A stretch of DNA of 64,000 nucleotides from Hymenobacter volaticus (GTDB taxonomy: Bacteria > Bacteroidota > Bacteroidia > Cytophagales > Hymenobacteraceae), in assembly GCF_022921055.1 (NCBI RefSeq), contig NZ_CP095061.1, positions 4,007,501-4,071,500 on the forward strand, written 5' to 3'. Both the position numbers and the translations under genes were made by a program. Numbering within the stretch: position 1 is the first letter of the stretch; each line of letters begins with the position of its first letter. The notes beneath the pieces were generated by a model. The model worked only from the letters and a program-made list of their open reading frames with translations, had not been told where the DNA came from and searched no databases. Below are positions 37,737 through 47,450 of this stretch, piece by piece.

Positions 37737-38834
37737 ATGAAACGACTTTTTTTCCTGCTTCTCACGCTTGTCCCAGCGGCTGCTTGGGCCCAGGGCGAGC
37801 AAAGCCTCTGGTATTTCGGGCAGCAAGCCGGGTTGAGCTTTCCGGTAGGGGGTGGCGCTCCGACGCCGCTGCTCAATAGCAAAATGACTACTTACGAGGG
37901 TTCGGCAGTAGCTACGAATGCCCAAGGCCAGCTGCTGTTTTACACCAACGGCGAGAATATCTTCAACCGCCAGCATACCGTCATGCCCAACGGCCGCAAC
38001 CTGACGGGTTCCAGCGCCAGCACTCAAAGCGCCCTCATCGTGCCCGATCCTGGTAGCGGCAACGTGTTCTACGTGTTTACGGTTGGCGCGCAAGGTGGCA
38101 AGGAAGGGCTGCGCTACTCGGTAGTGGACATGACCCGCGACAATGGCCTCGGCGATGTGCCCCGCGCCAACATTCTGCTCATTTCGCCCGTTGCCGAAAA
38201 GCTGAGCGCCGTGCGTCACCAAAACGGGCGCGACGTATGGGTGGTAGCGCACCGCTGGAACTCTAATGCCTTCGTGAGCTACCTCGTGACGGCCGATGGC
38301 GTGCAGGGCAAACCTATTCTGAGCAATGTGGGCGGCATGCACGCCGGCCCCGGCCGCAATGCCATCGGCGCTATGAAGTTCTCGCCCGATGGCCGTAAAA
38401 TAGCTGTGGCCGTGTGGCGCGAAGCCAACCGCTACGAGGTGTTCGACTTCGACCGCAACACGGGCTTGGTGAAGAACCCGAAAGTCTTCTCTCCTTACCC
38501 AGAAGCCTACGGCATCGAATTCTCGCCTGATGGCACCAAGCTCTATGGTTCCAGCAACGGTGAAGGCGGCGGCCAAGCCCAAATATTCCAGTTCGACTTG
38601 AAAACCGGCAAAGCAGCGGTAATCGGCAAATCGGCCAACCGCAAAGTAGGCCAGCTCCAGCGCGCCCCCGACGGTAAAATTTACGTGGCCCGCGAAGACA
38701 ATCCCTTCCTCGGCCTTATCACCAACCCCAACGGCGACGCTGCCACCGCCAAATACGTGGACGACGGCCTGAAGCTCGGTGGCCGCCGCGGAAAACTCGG
38801 CCTCCCCAACTTCATTACCGAGCCAGGGAAGTAA
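37737..38834 (+). CDS. Secreted beta-propeller protein
   Basis: A 365-residue exported protein with a signal peptide (residues 1-19, ending AWAQ). The body is a WD40/PD40-like propeller: repeated blades such as GAMKFSPDGRKIAVAVWREANRYEVFDFD and YGIEFSPDGTKLYGSSNGEGG. The opening QSLWYFGQQAGLSF resembles the start of large Bacteroidota surface proteins that carry a type B sorting domain, but this gene ends after the propeller without any sorting domain. Function is unknown; binding or surface display is a reasonable guess. A perfect terminator lies between it and the convergent DUF5723 gene. Confidence 0.75.
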   Translation: MKRLFFLLLTLVPAAAWAQGEQSLWYFGQQAGLSFPVGGGAPTPLLNSKMTTYEGSAVATNAQGQLLFYTNGENIFNRQHTVMPNGRNLTGSSASTQSALIVPDPGSGNVFYVFTVGAQGGKEGLRYSVVDMTRDNGLGDVPRANILLISPVAEKLSAVRHQNGRDVWVVAHRWNSNAFVSYLVTADGVQGKPILSNVGGMHAGPGRNAIGAMKFSPDGRKIAVAVWREANRYEVFDFDRNTGLVKNPKVFSPYPEAYGIEFSPDGTKLYGSSNGEGGGQAQIFQFDLKTGKAAVIGKSANRKVGQLQRAPDGKIYVAREDNPFLGLITNPNGDAATAKYVDDGLKLGGRRGKLGLPNFITEPGK

Positions 38835-38897
38835 GTGAAGGGAGAAGTTGCCTTTCAGAGCACAAGGCGGCCTGACTAATTGAACCTGCTTGAAAAG

Positions 38898-38937
38898 AAA
38901 AAGCCCTTGCTAATGCTACCATCAGCAAGGGCTTTTT
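38898..38937. terminator. Bidirectional terminator, perfect 14-bp stem
   Basis: Bases 38898-38911 and 38924-38937 pair perfectly with A- and T-rich feet, between convergent genes. Confidence 0.85.
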
Positions 38938-38980
38938 GCGCTACAGTAGCAACAGCAACGCTATTCCAAGATTCTAGACT

Positions 38981-40393
38981 CTACTGGGTCTTGCCGCCAA
39001 ATTTGAAGCGCAGAAACCCGGCGGCCACTGATATGTAGGGGTCTTTGTTGGCAAAAAGGCCAGCTATGTCGCGGGTGCTAATGCCGCCTTCGTAAACGCT
39101 GGTCGCAACAGTCAAGCCCAGGGGTATGCCAATACCATACCCCGCCCCACCCGATACGCCGCTGCTCAGGCGCAGCCAGCTTACGGGCTTGTAATCGAGG
39201 CCTGCACCAACAAAAGGCGACGTGATGTTGCCCGCCACGTTGTTGAGGGGAAGCGTTACGTCGAGGCCCGTTTCAAAGAATTCGCTGATGCGGAAGCCGG
39301 CGCCCAGCCGCATTTTGGTTGGCAATTTGGCTTTGCGGTCCTGGCCCGTCTGGTACTGAAACAAACTGTCGGTGCCGGAGGCAAAGATTTCGGCGGCTTC
39401 TTTGAAAAAGTCGTAGCTGCCCACGCCGGCCGATTTGAGGCGCTTCAGTTTCTGGTCGTTGGCCGTGAGCAAATTGCCTTCCCAGGTCATGTTGCCCATA
39501 TCCGTGACGGCCGCGCCCAAGCGCACGATCTTGCCCACTTCCGCCGACAAGCCTAGGTCGAAGCCGTTGCCGTGGCCCACGGGTTGCAAGCCGTTGGTGC
39601 GGGTTTCGAAGTTGAAATTTGGGTCGGAGGTTAAGTTGCCGTAGTTGATATCGAACACCGCCGACAGAGAGCTGTAAGCTTGCAAGTCGCCGGGCTTTAC
39701 GCGCACGTCTATTACGCCAACACCCTGAATATATCGGTAACCCGCCCCGGCCGAGAGTTGGAACAAGGGCAAATCAACGATGCGCTTGCCCCAGGCAATG
39801 TTGAACTCGTTGAGCGCCGAAAATTGAAGCTTCGTCCCATCCAGCGCCTCCGACACGAGCGGAATGTTGCTGGCACTAGCCGTGGCGTAAATCGGAGCAT
39901 CTCTGCCCAAAAACATCAATTCCGCCGCATTTCTATTAAGCTCAACGTGGCCAACAGAGCGTACGCGGTTGCTGATAGCAATTCCCCCCAAAGCGGGTAT
40001 CTGTACTGCCAGGCCTAGCGTCGTTGCGTCAGCATTCAGGTTGAGGGCGTTGTCGGAAGTGAAGCCGCGGGCTAGCTCTTGTTTTTCGCTTAGCGTCAGC
40101 TCGTCGTTGGTGTTGTACACAAACTTGCGCAACTGGTCACGCGTGAGCGACTTCGAGCTTATTCCGGCCCCAAACTCCCCGATGGTAAACGCGAACCGGG
40201 CCCCACCTACCCGTCCAAGGTTGGCGGGGTTAATACCAATAGCTTGGTAGTCGGTAGCAAAAGTAGTGGCTACCCCGCCGCGGCCGGTTGCCGTGAAATT
40301 GCTTATCTCGTTTTGGGCCTGTACCGAGAGCGTAGTTCCCAGTAGAAGGGCCGCCAGTGTGAAGGAGCGAAGCTTATTCACAGCGACATGCAT
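38981..40393 (-). CDS. DUF5723 family outer-membrane protein
   Basis: A 470-residue outer-membrane beta-barrel-type protein of the DUF5723 family. A signal peptide (MHVAVNKLRSFTLAALLLG, cut after QAQ) starts at the ATG 40393; earlier in-frame starts at 40411 and 40426 would lengthen the basic region. Features are the NFTATGRGGVATTFATDYQAIGINPANLG segment near the mature N-terminus and many amphipathic strands ending in an aromatic-rich C-terminus (AAGFLRFKFGGKTQ). It resembles FadL/porin-like layouts, but the cargo is unknown. It converges with the propeller gene and is followed upstream by meaB on the other strand. Confidence 0.8.
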   Translation of the reverse strand: MHVAVNKLRSFTLAALLLGTTLSVQAQNEISNFTATGRGGVATTFATDYQAIGINPANLGRVGGARFAFTIGEFGAGISSKSLTRDQLRKFVYNTNDELTLSEKQELARGFTSDNALNLNADATTLGLAVQIPALGGIAISNRVRSVGHVELNRNAAELMFLGRDAPIYATASASNIPLVSEALDGTKLQFSALNEFNIAWGKRIVDLPLFQLSAGAGYRYIQGVGVIDVRVKPGDLQAYSSLSAVFDINYGNLTSDPNFNFETRTNGLQPVGHGNGFDLGLSAEVGKIVRLGAAVTDMGNMTWEGNLLTANDQKLKRLKSAGVGSYDFFKEAAEIFASGTDSLFQYQTGQDRKAKLPTKMRLGAGFRISEFFETGLDVTLPLNNVAGNITSPFVGAGLDYKPVSWLRLSSGVSGGAGYGIGIPLGLTVATSVYEGGISTRDIAGLFANKDPYISVAAGFLRFKFGGKTQ

Positions 40394-40525
40394 TTGCGTA
40401 AAGTTTGCCATAGCGGAAAAGAACAACCGATTTCTTCAAATGTACTATTATGAGCTAGTTTGCAAGCGTATTACGCTGATCCCATTGTTTTATTCTGCTG
40501 AAGCTCCTCTCCGTTTTACGTCTTG

Positions 40526-41503
40526 ATGGCCAAGCGCTTTTCCGTTTCCGAGTACACCGACGGCGTCCTGAGTGGCAACCGCGTCATGCTGAGCCGTGCT
40601 ATTACGCTGGTGGAGAGCACCTTGCCTTCCGACCAAGCGTTAGCTCAGCAAGTGCTTGATGCCGTGCTGCCCCACGCGGGTCGCTCGGTGCGGGTCGGTA
40701 TTACGGGCGTGCCGGGGGTAGGCAAAAGCACGTTTATTGAGGCGTTGGGCTTGCACTTAGTGAACACCCAAGGCCACCGGCTGGCCGTATTGGCCGTTGA
40801 CCCCAGCAGCCAACGCAGCGGCGGCAGCATCCTCGGCGACAAAACCCGTATGAACTTACTGGCCGCACACCCGCAAGCTTTCATTCGCCCTTCGCCGGCC
40901 GGGCGGAGCTTGGGCGGCGTTACGCGGGCCACGCGCGAAGCCATGGCCCTCTGCGAAGCGGCAGGCCACGACGTCATCTTTGTGGAAACCGTGGGCGTAG
41001 GCCAGAGCGAAACCGCCGTACACAGCATGGTCGATTTTTTCCTGTTGCTGATGCTGGCTGGAGCCGGCGACGAGCTGCAAGGCATCAAGAAGGGCATCAT
41101 GGAAATGGCCGATGCCGTCACCATCACCAAAGCTGACGGCGACAACGAACTAGCTTCCCGCCGCGCCCGCCGCGAATATCAAAACGCCCTCCACCTCTTC
41201 CCGCTGGCCCCCAGCGCCTGGTCGCCCGTGGTTACCACCAGCTCGGCCCTGACGGGTGCGGGGGTGCCCGAAGTGTGGGCTATTGTAGAACGATACGTTC
41301 AGCAAACCCAAGCCAGCGGCTACTTCCAGCGCCGTCGGCAGGAGCAAAACCTGCACTGGCTCCACGAAACCATCCGCGAAACCCTGGAAGCCCATTTCTT
41401 CGCCCGCCCCGAGGTGCAGCAACATCTGCCCGCCGTGCAACAGCGCGTATTATCCGGTCAGCAATCCGCCTTTGGAGCCGCCGCCGAGTTACTAGGGCTC
41501 TAG
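40526..41503 (+). CDS. meaB: Methylmalonyl-CoA mutase-associated GTPase MeaB
   Basis: A 325-residue G3E-type GTPase that gates cofactor loading and protects methylmalonyl-CoA mutase. Walker A is GVPGVGKST near residue 62, the switch-like [11 protein letters not shown] near 102, the ETVGVGQSE segment near 154, and the base-recognition TKADGDN near 198. The C-terminal helical part ([13 protein letters not shown]) is used for dimerisation. The ATG at 40526 is chosen although a TTG precedes it. It lies 20 kb from the mutase genes, so regulation is probably not shared. It converges on the VOC gene with only 2 bp between stops. Confidence 0.95.
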   Translation: MAKRFSVSEYTDGVLSGNRVMLSRAITLVESTLPSDQALAQQVLDAVLPHAGRSVRVGITGVPGVGKSTFIEALGLHLVNTQGHRLAVLAVDPSSQRSGGSILGDKTRMNLLAAHPQAFIRPSPAGRSLGGVTRATREAMALCEAAGHDVIFVETVGVGQSETAVHSMVDFFLLLMLAGAGDELQGIKKGIMEMADAVTITKADGDNELASRRARREYQNALHLFPLAPSAWSPVVTTSSALTGAGVPEVWAIVERYVQQTQASGYFQRRRQEQNLHWLHETIRETLEAHFFARPEVQQHLPAVQQRVLSGQQSAFGAAAELLGL

Positions 41504-41505
41504 CG

Positions 41506-41898
41506 CTACGCGCGTGGCGGGCCTAGTAAGTCCCACTTGTTGCCGTAGAAATCCTGAAACACGGCTACGCTGCCGTAGCTTTCGTAGCGCGGCTCTTCCA
41601 GAAACTGCACGCCGCGCGCTTGCATGGCCGCATGATCGGTGTCGAAGTCGGTGGTGTGCAAAAACAGGATTACGCGGCCACCTGCTTGGTTTCCGATGTG
41701 TTGGACCTGCTCTTCGGTAGCAGCTTGGGCTAGGAGCAGGTGCGTGGCAGCACCCGCTGGCGCTACTACCACCCACCGTTTCCCGTTGCCTTGGTCGGTG
41801 TCTTCTAGCAGTTCAAACTCGAGTACGTTCGTGTAGTAGGCTATAGCTTCGTCGTAATTACGCACGAGCAGCGTCAGGGCTCCGATGTATTGGCTCAT
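41506..41898 (-). CDS. VOC family (glyoxalase/bleomycin-resistance-like) protein
   Basis: A 130-residue protein with two beta-alpha-beta-beta-beta units of the vicinal oxygen chelate fold. The first opens with IGALTLLVRNYDEAIAYYTNVL near residue 4 and the second with RVILFLHTTDFDTDHAAMQARGV near 73; the close YGSVAVFQDFYGNKWDLLGP is the usual end. It lacks the pattern of methylmalonyl-CoA epimerase, despite sitting next to meaB. Function is unassigned. The ATG at 41898 gives MSQYIGAL. Confidence 0.8.
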   Translation of the reverse strand: MSQYIGALTLLVRNYDEAIAYYTNVLEFELLEDTDQGNGKRWVVVAPAGAATHLLLAQAATEEQVQHIGNQAGGRVILFLHTTDFDTDHAAMQARGVQFLEEPRYESYGSVAVFQDFYGNKWDLLGPPRA

Positions 41899-41935
41899 AG
41901 CGCGCAAAGGTAAATACTGACGCGCTTTGCCCCTC

Positions 41936-44512
41936 CTACCCCTTCTTTGGCCGCAACGCCAGGTAATCGAGGTAGTACAGCACCTTGATGGACACCGAAT
42001 TGTTGTGCGGTGTATTGATGGTGTTGCTCAGGTTGTTGAAGTAAAGCGGCGTCGCCTCGTTGCCGGAGCGGTAGTCGTAGTCGGGGTTGTTGGCGTTCTT
42101 CCACACCACGCTGATTTGGGAGCCCGGCGCAAACCACCACGAGTACACCGCATCGATGTTGAAGGCATTGTAGGTGTTGTCGCGGTTGCGGCGGTAATCG
42201 ACCAATTCCTCGTTGCCACCGGGCGTGAGCCGCGCAAAATCCTGATAGAGCACGTTGCTGGTGTAGTGCCGCGTGCGGAATGTAAACGACATGCGGTTAG
42301 AGAACGTGTAGGCCATCGACAACACGTTGGAAACCGTAACCACGTTGCGGCGACCCAAAATTACCTGCCCAATGAATTCCTGGTCGAGCGGTTCGCCTTC
42401 GTCCATGCCGCCGTTTACGTAGCCAATCTGGTTGAGCTTGTAGTCCCACTCGATGTTGTAGCGGAAGTTGAGCTTGTTGTTGACGCGGTAGCGCGGCGAC
42501 ACGGCCAAGCCGTAGCCCATGCGGCGCGGCCGCGGCAGCCGGTCGTCCTCGGCATAAGTGCGAATGCCGCCGTTTACGTCCCAGGCCAGTTTCTTGCGGT
42601 AATCCGTCGACATAAACCCTCCCACGTTGACGCTGCTCGGTACCCGCACATAATACTCGCCGAGCGGGAACACCCGCGGCTCGTAGAAGTCGTTTTTCGT
42701 GGGGTCGATGTTCACGTTGAAGCCCGTAGTGATAAAGCTCTTAGTGAACGTGGTTTGCGTGCCGCCCGAAATACTAATGTCTTGGTAGCGCGTGGGCTTG
42801 TAGAGCAACGACTGCGTGATTTCGCTCCAGCTGTAGAGGTTGTTTACCTTCCAGAACGGCTTGTACTTGTTGTAATTGAAGTAGATGTTCTGCGAGATGT
42901 TGTTGTTACCGAACAGGATGCCCAAGTCGTTGGGGTTGTAGCGGTTGGACTCGATGCCGTGGTTGAAGCCCCACGTGAAAGCTCCACTGATTTTGCCGAA
43001 GCCTATTTGGTACTTGTAGCCGTCTTGGTCATCGATTTCCTTTTCCGAACCAAACACCTTGCCCCGGCGGCGCGAGTACACGATGCGGCCATCCAGCGCA
43101 TACGAGTTCTTTTTGTTGGCAAAGCGAAACAGCCCGCCCGTCACGTTGGCGTCGTAGGTGCTGCCCGCGCGGGTCACGTTGGTGTTGATGAGGCTGACGT
43201 AGGAGTTGTTTTTCAAGCTCTGGTCGAGTACCGCAATGCTGTAGTTGCTGAACGGCTGTGTCTTCACCGACCGTTCTTCGCCGGTTTCGGTGTTCCGAAT
43301 GGTGGCGTACACGTCGTTGCTGAGGGCGTTGAACAACCCCACCCCCAAGCCCTTGCTGGTGCGGCCCGATACTTTGGTGGCATTCAGCAGGCGCGTTTCC
43401 GCAGGGTTCTTTACCAACTTTTCATCGGCGCCTATCTTTTCTTCCACATTATAAAACCCAATAGGCGTGGCACCCACTCGGCGCGAGTAGAACAGGTTGC
43501 CTTTGTTGAATAGCTCGGTGCCTTCGGTGAAGAACTGGCGGTTTTCGTTGAACTGCACCTCAAACGGCGACAAGTTGAGCACTTGGTTGTCGCTCTGTAC
43601 CTGCCCGAAGTCGGGGACTAGGGTAGCGTCCAGGGTGAAGCTTTCGTTGATGCCCCATTTGATATCGGCGCCACCATTGAAGCTGGTGGTAGTGCGGCGT
43701 GTGCCTTCCGCGTTCAGTGGGTTATGATTTACGTAGCTCGACACGTACGGCGTGAGCGAGAGGCGCAATGGCGGCTTGATGTCGCGCACGCCCTTCAACT
43801 CGCCCCACTGGTTCACGAAACCGTCCACAGCGGGCTTTACCTCATTCCAGAAGAAGTCTTGGTTTTCGCGCTTGCGGCGGCGCATAAAATTGAGCCCCCA
43901 CAGTTGCTCGGCAGTAGCACTGAAACGAATAGCCGAATACGGAATGCGCATTTCCGCCACCCAATCGGTACCTCTGATGGCGGTGCGCGATTCCCACACG
44001 GCATTCCAAGCGAAGTCTTCGCCACCAGCCGGCGAGTAACGGCAGTCCATCTGTACGCCACCCGTCGTCACGAAGAAGCCGTAGCCGTTGAGCTTGTCGT
44101 GGTAGGTATCGAGGAAGATGGCAATGAAGTCGGTGTTGCCGAAATCGTCGCGGGCGGATAACTCTTGCGGGATAGAATCGGCATTCACATCGTGCATGAC
44201 GGCTCCGACGTACAGGTTGGCATCGTCGTAGAGGATGCGTACTTCCGTGGGGTGCTTTTCGTGCGGGCCGGGGTTGGGACGGTTCTGAATGAAGTCGGTG
44301 GCCGCAGTGGCCTGTTGCCAAACGGCTTCATCGAGCAAGCCATCCAGCTTGATGCTCTCGGTGATGCGCACGGCTTGCAACGCACGCTTGGGCGCTGGCA
44401 CTTTCGAGTCGGCGGACTCTGTAGCCTTTGTGGCGGCTGACTGCTGTGCAAGCGCGGAACTGGCCAGCAGCGTACTACTTAGCCAAAAAATAAAGACAAA
44501 GCAGTGGCGCAT
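41936..44512 (-). CDS. DUF5916 outer-membrane protein with N-terminal CBM9-like domain
   Basis: An 858-residue exported protein. A signal peptide ends near ALAQQ (residue 23). A carbohydrate-binding family 9-like domain covers about 45-210 (IKLDGLLDEAVWQQA, ILYDDANLYVGAVMHD, and WVAEMRIPYSAIRFS), followed by a DUF5916 region of about 620 residues rich in amphipathic beta strands, ending ALRPKKG. This layout suggests a 26-or-so-stranded outer-membrane barrel with an extracellular or periplasmic sugar-sensing cap; transport or signalling is not proven. It is downstream of the M56 gene on the same strand, after a terminator. Confidence 0.85.
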   Translation of the reverse strand: MRHCFVFIFWLSSTLLASSALAQQSAATKATESADSKVPAPKRALQAVRITESIKLDGLLDEAVWQQATAATDFIQNRPNPGPHEKHPTEVRILYDDANLYVGAVMHDVNADSIPQELSARDDFGNTDFIAIFLDTYHDKLNGYGFFVTTGGVQMDCRYSPAGGEDFAWNAVWESRTAIRGTDWVAEMRIPYSAIRFSATAEQLWGLNFMRRRKRENQDFFWNEVKPAVDGFVNQWGELKGVRDIKPPLRLSLTPYVSSYVNHNPLNAEGTRRTTTSFNGGADIKWGINESFTLDATLVPDFGQVQSDNQVLNLSPFEVQFNENRQFFTEGTELFNKGNLFYSRRVGATPIGFYNVEEKIGADEKLVKNPAETRLLNATKVSGRTSKGLGVGLFNALSNDVYATIRNTETGEERSVKTQPFSNYSIAVLDQSLKNNSYVSLINTNVTRAGSTYDANVTGGLFRFANKKNSYALDGRIVYSRRRGKVFGSEKEIDDQDGYKYQIGFGKISGAFTWGFNHGIESNRYNPNDLGILFGNNNISQNIYFNYNKYKPFWKVNNLYSWSEITQSLLYKPTRYQDISISGGTQTTFTKSFITTGFNVNIDPTKNDFYEPRVFPLGEYYVRVPSSVNVGGFMSTDYRKKLAWDVNGGIRTYAEDDRLPRPRRMGYGLAVSPRYRVNNKLNFRYNIEWDYKLNQIGYVNGGMDEGEPLDQEFIGQVILGRRNVVTVSNVLSMAYTFSNRMSFTFRTRHYTSNVLYQDFARLTPGGNEELVDYRRNRDNTYNAFNIDAVYSWWFAPGSQISVVWKNANNPDYDYRSGNEATPLYFNNLSNTINTPHNNSVSIKVLYYLDYLALRPKKG

Positions 44513-44843
44513 CACGACAGAATGGCGAGATATGAGTGTTTCAAACGGAAGATTTTTTAAGCCGGACTACAAGAGCCGGCACCAGGACCCAGAAGCAAAA
44601 AAGACGTGTACTCTCCGACCCTAAAAGTGAGTATTACTACTATTTGATGCTATAGATGCAATCGATAGCACGAGCGTTGCCTTGCCTACTTATTTTGTTG
44701 TTGAAACCATATACTTAAACACAGACGCCCCCTACACTCCTCATTCGGCAGTTGGTTACAACAATTCCGAATTATTTTTTCGCACAGCACTATTCGCCTA
44801 AAATAAAGCCGGCCGCTGTTGCAGCAGCGACCGGCACGGCGAC
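44513..44843. other. 331-bp intergenic region
   Basis: It lies between the M56 gene end and the DUF5916 start. It carries the M56 terminator at its right end and an AT-rich stretch in the middle. No other feature was recognised. Confidence 0.5.
44808..44835 (-). terminator. Terminator of the M56 gene
   Basis: GCCGGCCGCTG at 44808-44818 pairs with CAGCGACCGGC at 44825-44835 (one G-T pair). On the minus strand it is followed by TTTATTTTAGG, and it lies 9 bp past the M56 stop. Confidence 0.75.
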
Positions 44844-47450
44844 TCACTCACTCACCGTTATGTCAATAGTTGAAGAAGATTTGCTGTTTTTGGAATCCGA
44901 AGAATGGCCTAGCAGCTTGCGATACTTATTAGCTAGTAGGTCAGGCTGCTTGGTACCATTCACTGTTAAGCCCTTGTTATTCAGTTGAAGCGAGAAACTC
45001 TTCTCGTCCTTATCTAGTAATCCATCTCGCCGTAACTCCTCCCGAATGCGGTCGGAATCAACTTGGGGTGGACGTGGAACCGCTGGAACGCGGGGCACCA
45101 TGGGGGTGCGTGGTGTGGCAGGCGTGCGCGGCACAGATGGTACCCGGGGCACTGCTGGTGTGCGGGGCACCGGAGGCACTGGCGGGGCCGGCACAGGTGG
45201 CATGTCGCTGTAAGCGAAGCTGTTGTTGTTGTTGCTTTGCTGCTGGATATTCATCGAACCCGTGGCGCTCATCTTGCGGCCCGTGCGGTCTTCATACAGC
45301 TTCAAGTACTTCTCTCGCATAGCATCCGTCTGCTTGTTGCCGTTGGCCGACATGCTTTTTTGGCTCAGAGAAAAGCTGAAATTGTTGGGGTCCCGAATCA
45401 AGCCATCTTTCAGTAGCTCGGTCGTCAGGGCCTTGTGCCAGGCGGCCTGCTCTTTGTCACGCTTGGCTTGCTCCTTATCACGGCGAGCTTGGTCTTGGTC
45501 GCGGCGTGCCTGCTCAGCATCACGGTGGGTTTGCTCTTGGTCCCGATGGGCTTGTTCCTTATCACGCTGCGCTTGTTCCTTGTCCCGACGAACTTGGTCT
45601 TGGTCTTGCTCGACTTGCGCCATTTCTTCGGTGTGCTCCATACGCAGCTCCTGCAAGTCTTCTTGTAGCTGCTGCCGCTCTAGCAGATTGAGGTTCTGCT
45701 TAGATAGTTGCTCTTTTAGCGACTTCTCGGCTGTTTCGAATGACTTTTGCAAGGCCTCGGTGTGCTCACGCAAATCCTGCTCCATCTCCATGTAGGCTCC
45801 TGATTCCGTTAGGGCCAGCTTGGACAGTTCTTCGGCATCGGCAGCACTCGGCGCTTTACCTTCTAGGGCAGCAGCTGCCATACGGTTGGAAAGCAAAGTC
45901 ATGCGGTCTGATTGCACTTGCTGACCTTCCACTTTGGTTTTCGCCGCAGCTTCAGATTTACCGGCTTTCGCAAGCGCGTCGCGGTAAGCGGGCACTTCGG
46001 TAGCGGGTAGTTTCTTGCCGTCTACATACACCTCCGAAATAGCTCCACTCTCGTCCTTCACGACCACCGTCAGGCCTTTGATTTCGTTGAGGCGGGCCTT
46101 GCCGGATTTGGTGAGCAGCTTAGGATTGGATTGAGCATACACCACCACGGTGTCGTCCAGCGGCTTAGCGTTGCCGGGCTCATAGCCTGCGTCTGGCACC
46201 TGGCTTTGCAGTTCAGCGACGCTTTCGGCTTCTGGCGCAGCTTCCACCACAGCGTCTTCGACATTTGTTTCAGGCGAAACAGTTTCGGCAGCTACCGTAG
46301 CAGGGCGGCTAAAGGAGGCGGCACTCAACGAAAGCACCGTGCTTACGGTGAGCACCCCCACGCTCAGGAGCACCACACACGCTGCCCAAAACCCATCGGA
46401 GAAGGTAGGAGCTGCGGCCCGGTGCTGCACCAACCGGCGAACCCGGCTCAGCAACGAACCTGGCTGCCCGGCCGCGGCCATGGCCAGATCGGGAGTGCGG
46501 CCCGCGGGAGCGTGCTGCAACGCGGCCAGCGAGGCTAACGCCTGCGCCAGCACTAGCGAGTCGCCACACAATTCGGTGGCAATGTCGTCGCAGCAGTTTT
46601 CGCGCTCAGTCCGCAAGCAGCCCGACAGGAACCACACGGCCGGATGATAGAAGAACAGGATTTCGGCTACCGATTGTAGCAGGTTGAACAGATAGTCGCG
46701 GCGCATGACGTGGGCCAGCTCGTGGGCCAAAATTGCTTCCAGTTCACTACCCGACAAGCCGGTGGCGGCACTGATAGGCAGCAGTACCACGGGCTTCAAC
46801 CACCCGATTACCAACGGGCCGGGTACGAGCCCTGAGGCCAGAATCTGCACGGGACGGCGCAAGTTGGTGCGGGCAGCCAGCGCGTCGAGGCGCGTCTGCC
46901 ACTGCTCGGGCAAGGCTGCCACACGGTAGCGCCGCAGCCGCTGCACGTAAGCCAGCCCGCCCAAAAAGCGCAAGGTCATGGCCAGCATTCCAAGCAGCCA
47001 AGCCACCACCACAAACGGCATATTGCGCTCTAGGTAGGCTTGCACTCCAGTTAACAACTGCTGCAAGCGGCTCGGCTCTTCCACTATCATTCCATGATCG
47101 ACAGTAGTTACCACCCCTTCGGGCACCGTCACGATAGGGCTTTCCGTCATAACCACTCCCTTCCCTATCTCAGTTGGCATCACAATTGGCGCTTCACTTA
47201 GTTGGATAGGAGCGTCGGCGGTGTTGAAGGCGAAGTAGTAATAGCCGAACGTGAGGCCGCTCAAAGCTAATAGTGTAATCAAGGCTCCAGCTGCTACCCG
47301 GTAGCGCAGAGCGGCAGCGTGGCGATGCAGCAACATAAGCAGCATAGCGGCCGTGAGGGCCACGAGGGCACCTTGCCAAACTGAATGCAGCAATGTCCAA
47401 CCCAAAGCGCGAATCAGCTCCGGCGACCCAAATTGTTCAAGCAGGCTCAT
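44844..47450 (-). CDS. M56 family (BlaR1-like) membrane metallopeptidase with long charged tail
   Basis: An 868-residue integral-membrane zinc peptidase of the M56/BlaR1 type, encoded directly after its BlaI repressor (14-bp overlap). Four membrane helices in the first 370 residues surround the zinc motif HELAH near 243, with the later glutamate in RENCCDD. Past the last helix (near 370-390) comes an unusual tail: a lysine/glutamate-rich helix with about eight RDxEQ-type heptads, a proline-rich VPRxP segment, and two copies of a KSMSANG/KGLTVNG module. BlaR1-type peptidases cut their repressor after sensing an extracytoplasmic signal; the signal here is unknown and no beta-lactamase gene is nearby. 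The ATG at 47450 was preferred to a non-ATG start at 47495. Confidence 0.88.
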   Translation of the reverse strand: MSLLEQFGSPELIRALGWTLLHSVWQGALVALTAAMLLMLLHRHAAALRYRVAAGALITLLALSGLTFGYYYFAFNTADAPIQLSEAPIVMPTEIGKGVVMTESPIVTVPEGVVTTVDHGMIVEEPSRLQQLLTGVQAYLERNMPFVVVAWLLGMLAMTLRFLGGLAYVQRLRRYRVAALPEQWQTRLDALAARTNLRRPVQILASGLVPGPLVIGWLKPVVLLPISAATGLSGSELEAILAHELAHVMRRDYLFNLLQSVAEILFFYHPAVWFLSGCLRTERENCCDDIATELCGDSLVLAQALASLAALQHAPAGRTPDLAMAAAGQPGSLLSRVRRLVQHRAAAPTFSDGFWAACVVLLSVGVLTVSTVLSLSAASFSRPATVAAETVSPETNVEDAVVEAAPEAESVAELQSQVPDAGYEPGNAKPLDDTVVVYAQSNPKLLTKSGKARLNEIKGLTVVVKDESGAISEVYVDGKKLPATEVPAYRDALAKAGKSEAAAKTKVEGQQVQSDRMTLLSNRMAAAALEGKAPSAADAEELSKLALTESGAYMEMEQDLREHTEALQKSFETAEKSLKEQLSKQNLNLLERQQLQEDLQELRMEHTEEMAQVEQDQDQVRRDKEQAQRDKEQAHRDQEQTHRDAEQARRDQDQARRDKEQAKRDKEQAAWHKALTTELLKDGLIRDPNNFSFSLSQKSMSANGNKQTDAMREKYLKLYEDRTGRKMSATGSMNIQQQSNNNNSFAYSDMPPVPAPPVPPVPRTPAVPRVPSVPRTPATPRTPMVPRVPAVPRPPQVDSDRIREELRRDGLLDKDEKSFSLQLNNKGLTVNGTKQPDLLANKYRKLLGHSSDSKNSKSSSTIDITVSE
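45444..45617 (-). repeat. 21-bp tandem repeats coding RDxEQ heptads
   Basis: About eight consecutive 21-base units inside the M56 gene code seven-residue units such as ARRDKEQ, AHRDQEQ and AKRDKEQ. They predict a long charged helix or coiled coil between the membrane part and the C-terminal modules. Confidence 0.8.

Noticed and set aside
41506..41898. VOC protein next to meaB as methylmalonyl-CoA epimerase
   Set aside because: The usual epimerase pattern is not visible and the gene is on the opposite strand; only the fold is shared.
41927..43513. Long open frame (528 residues) on the plus strand opposite the DUF5916 gene
   Set aside because: It is rich in Val/His/Arg without any family motif and is fully explained as the antisense shadow of the minus-strand beta-barrel gene, which has a signal peptide and clear domains.
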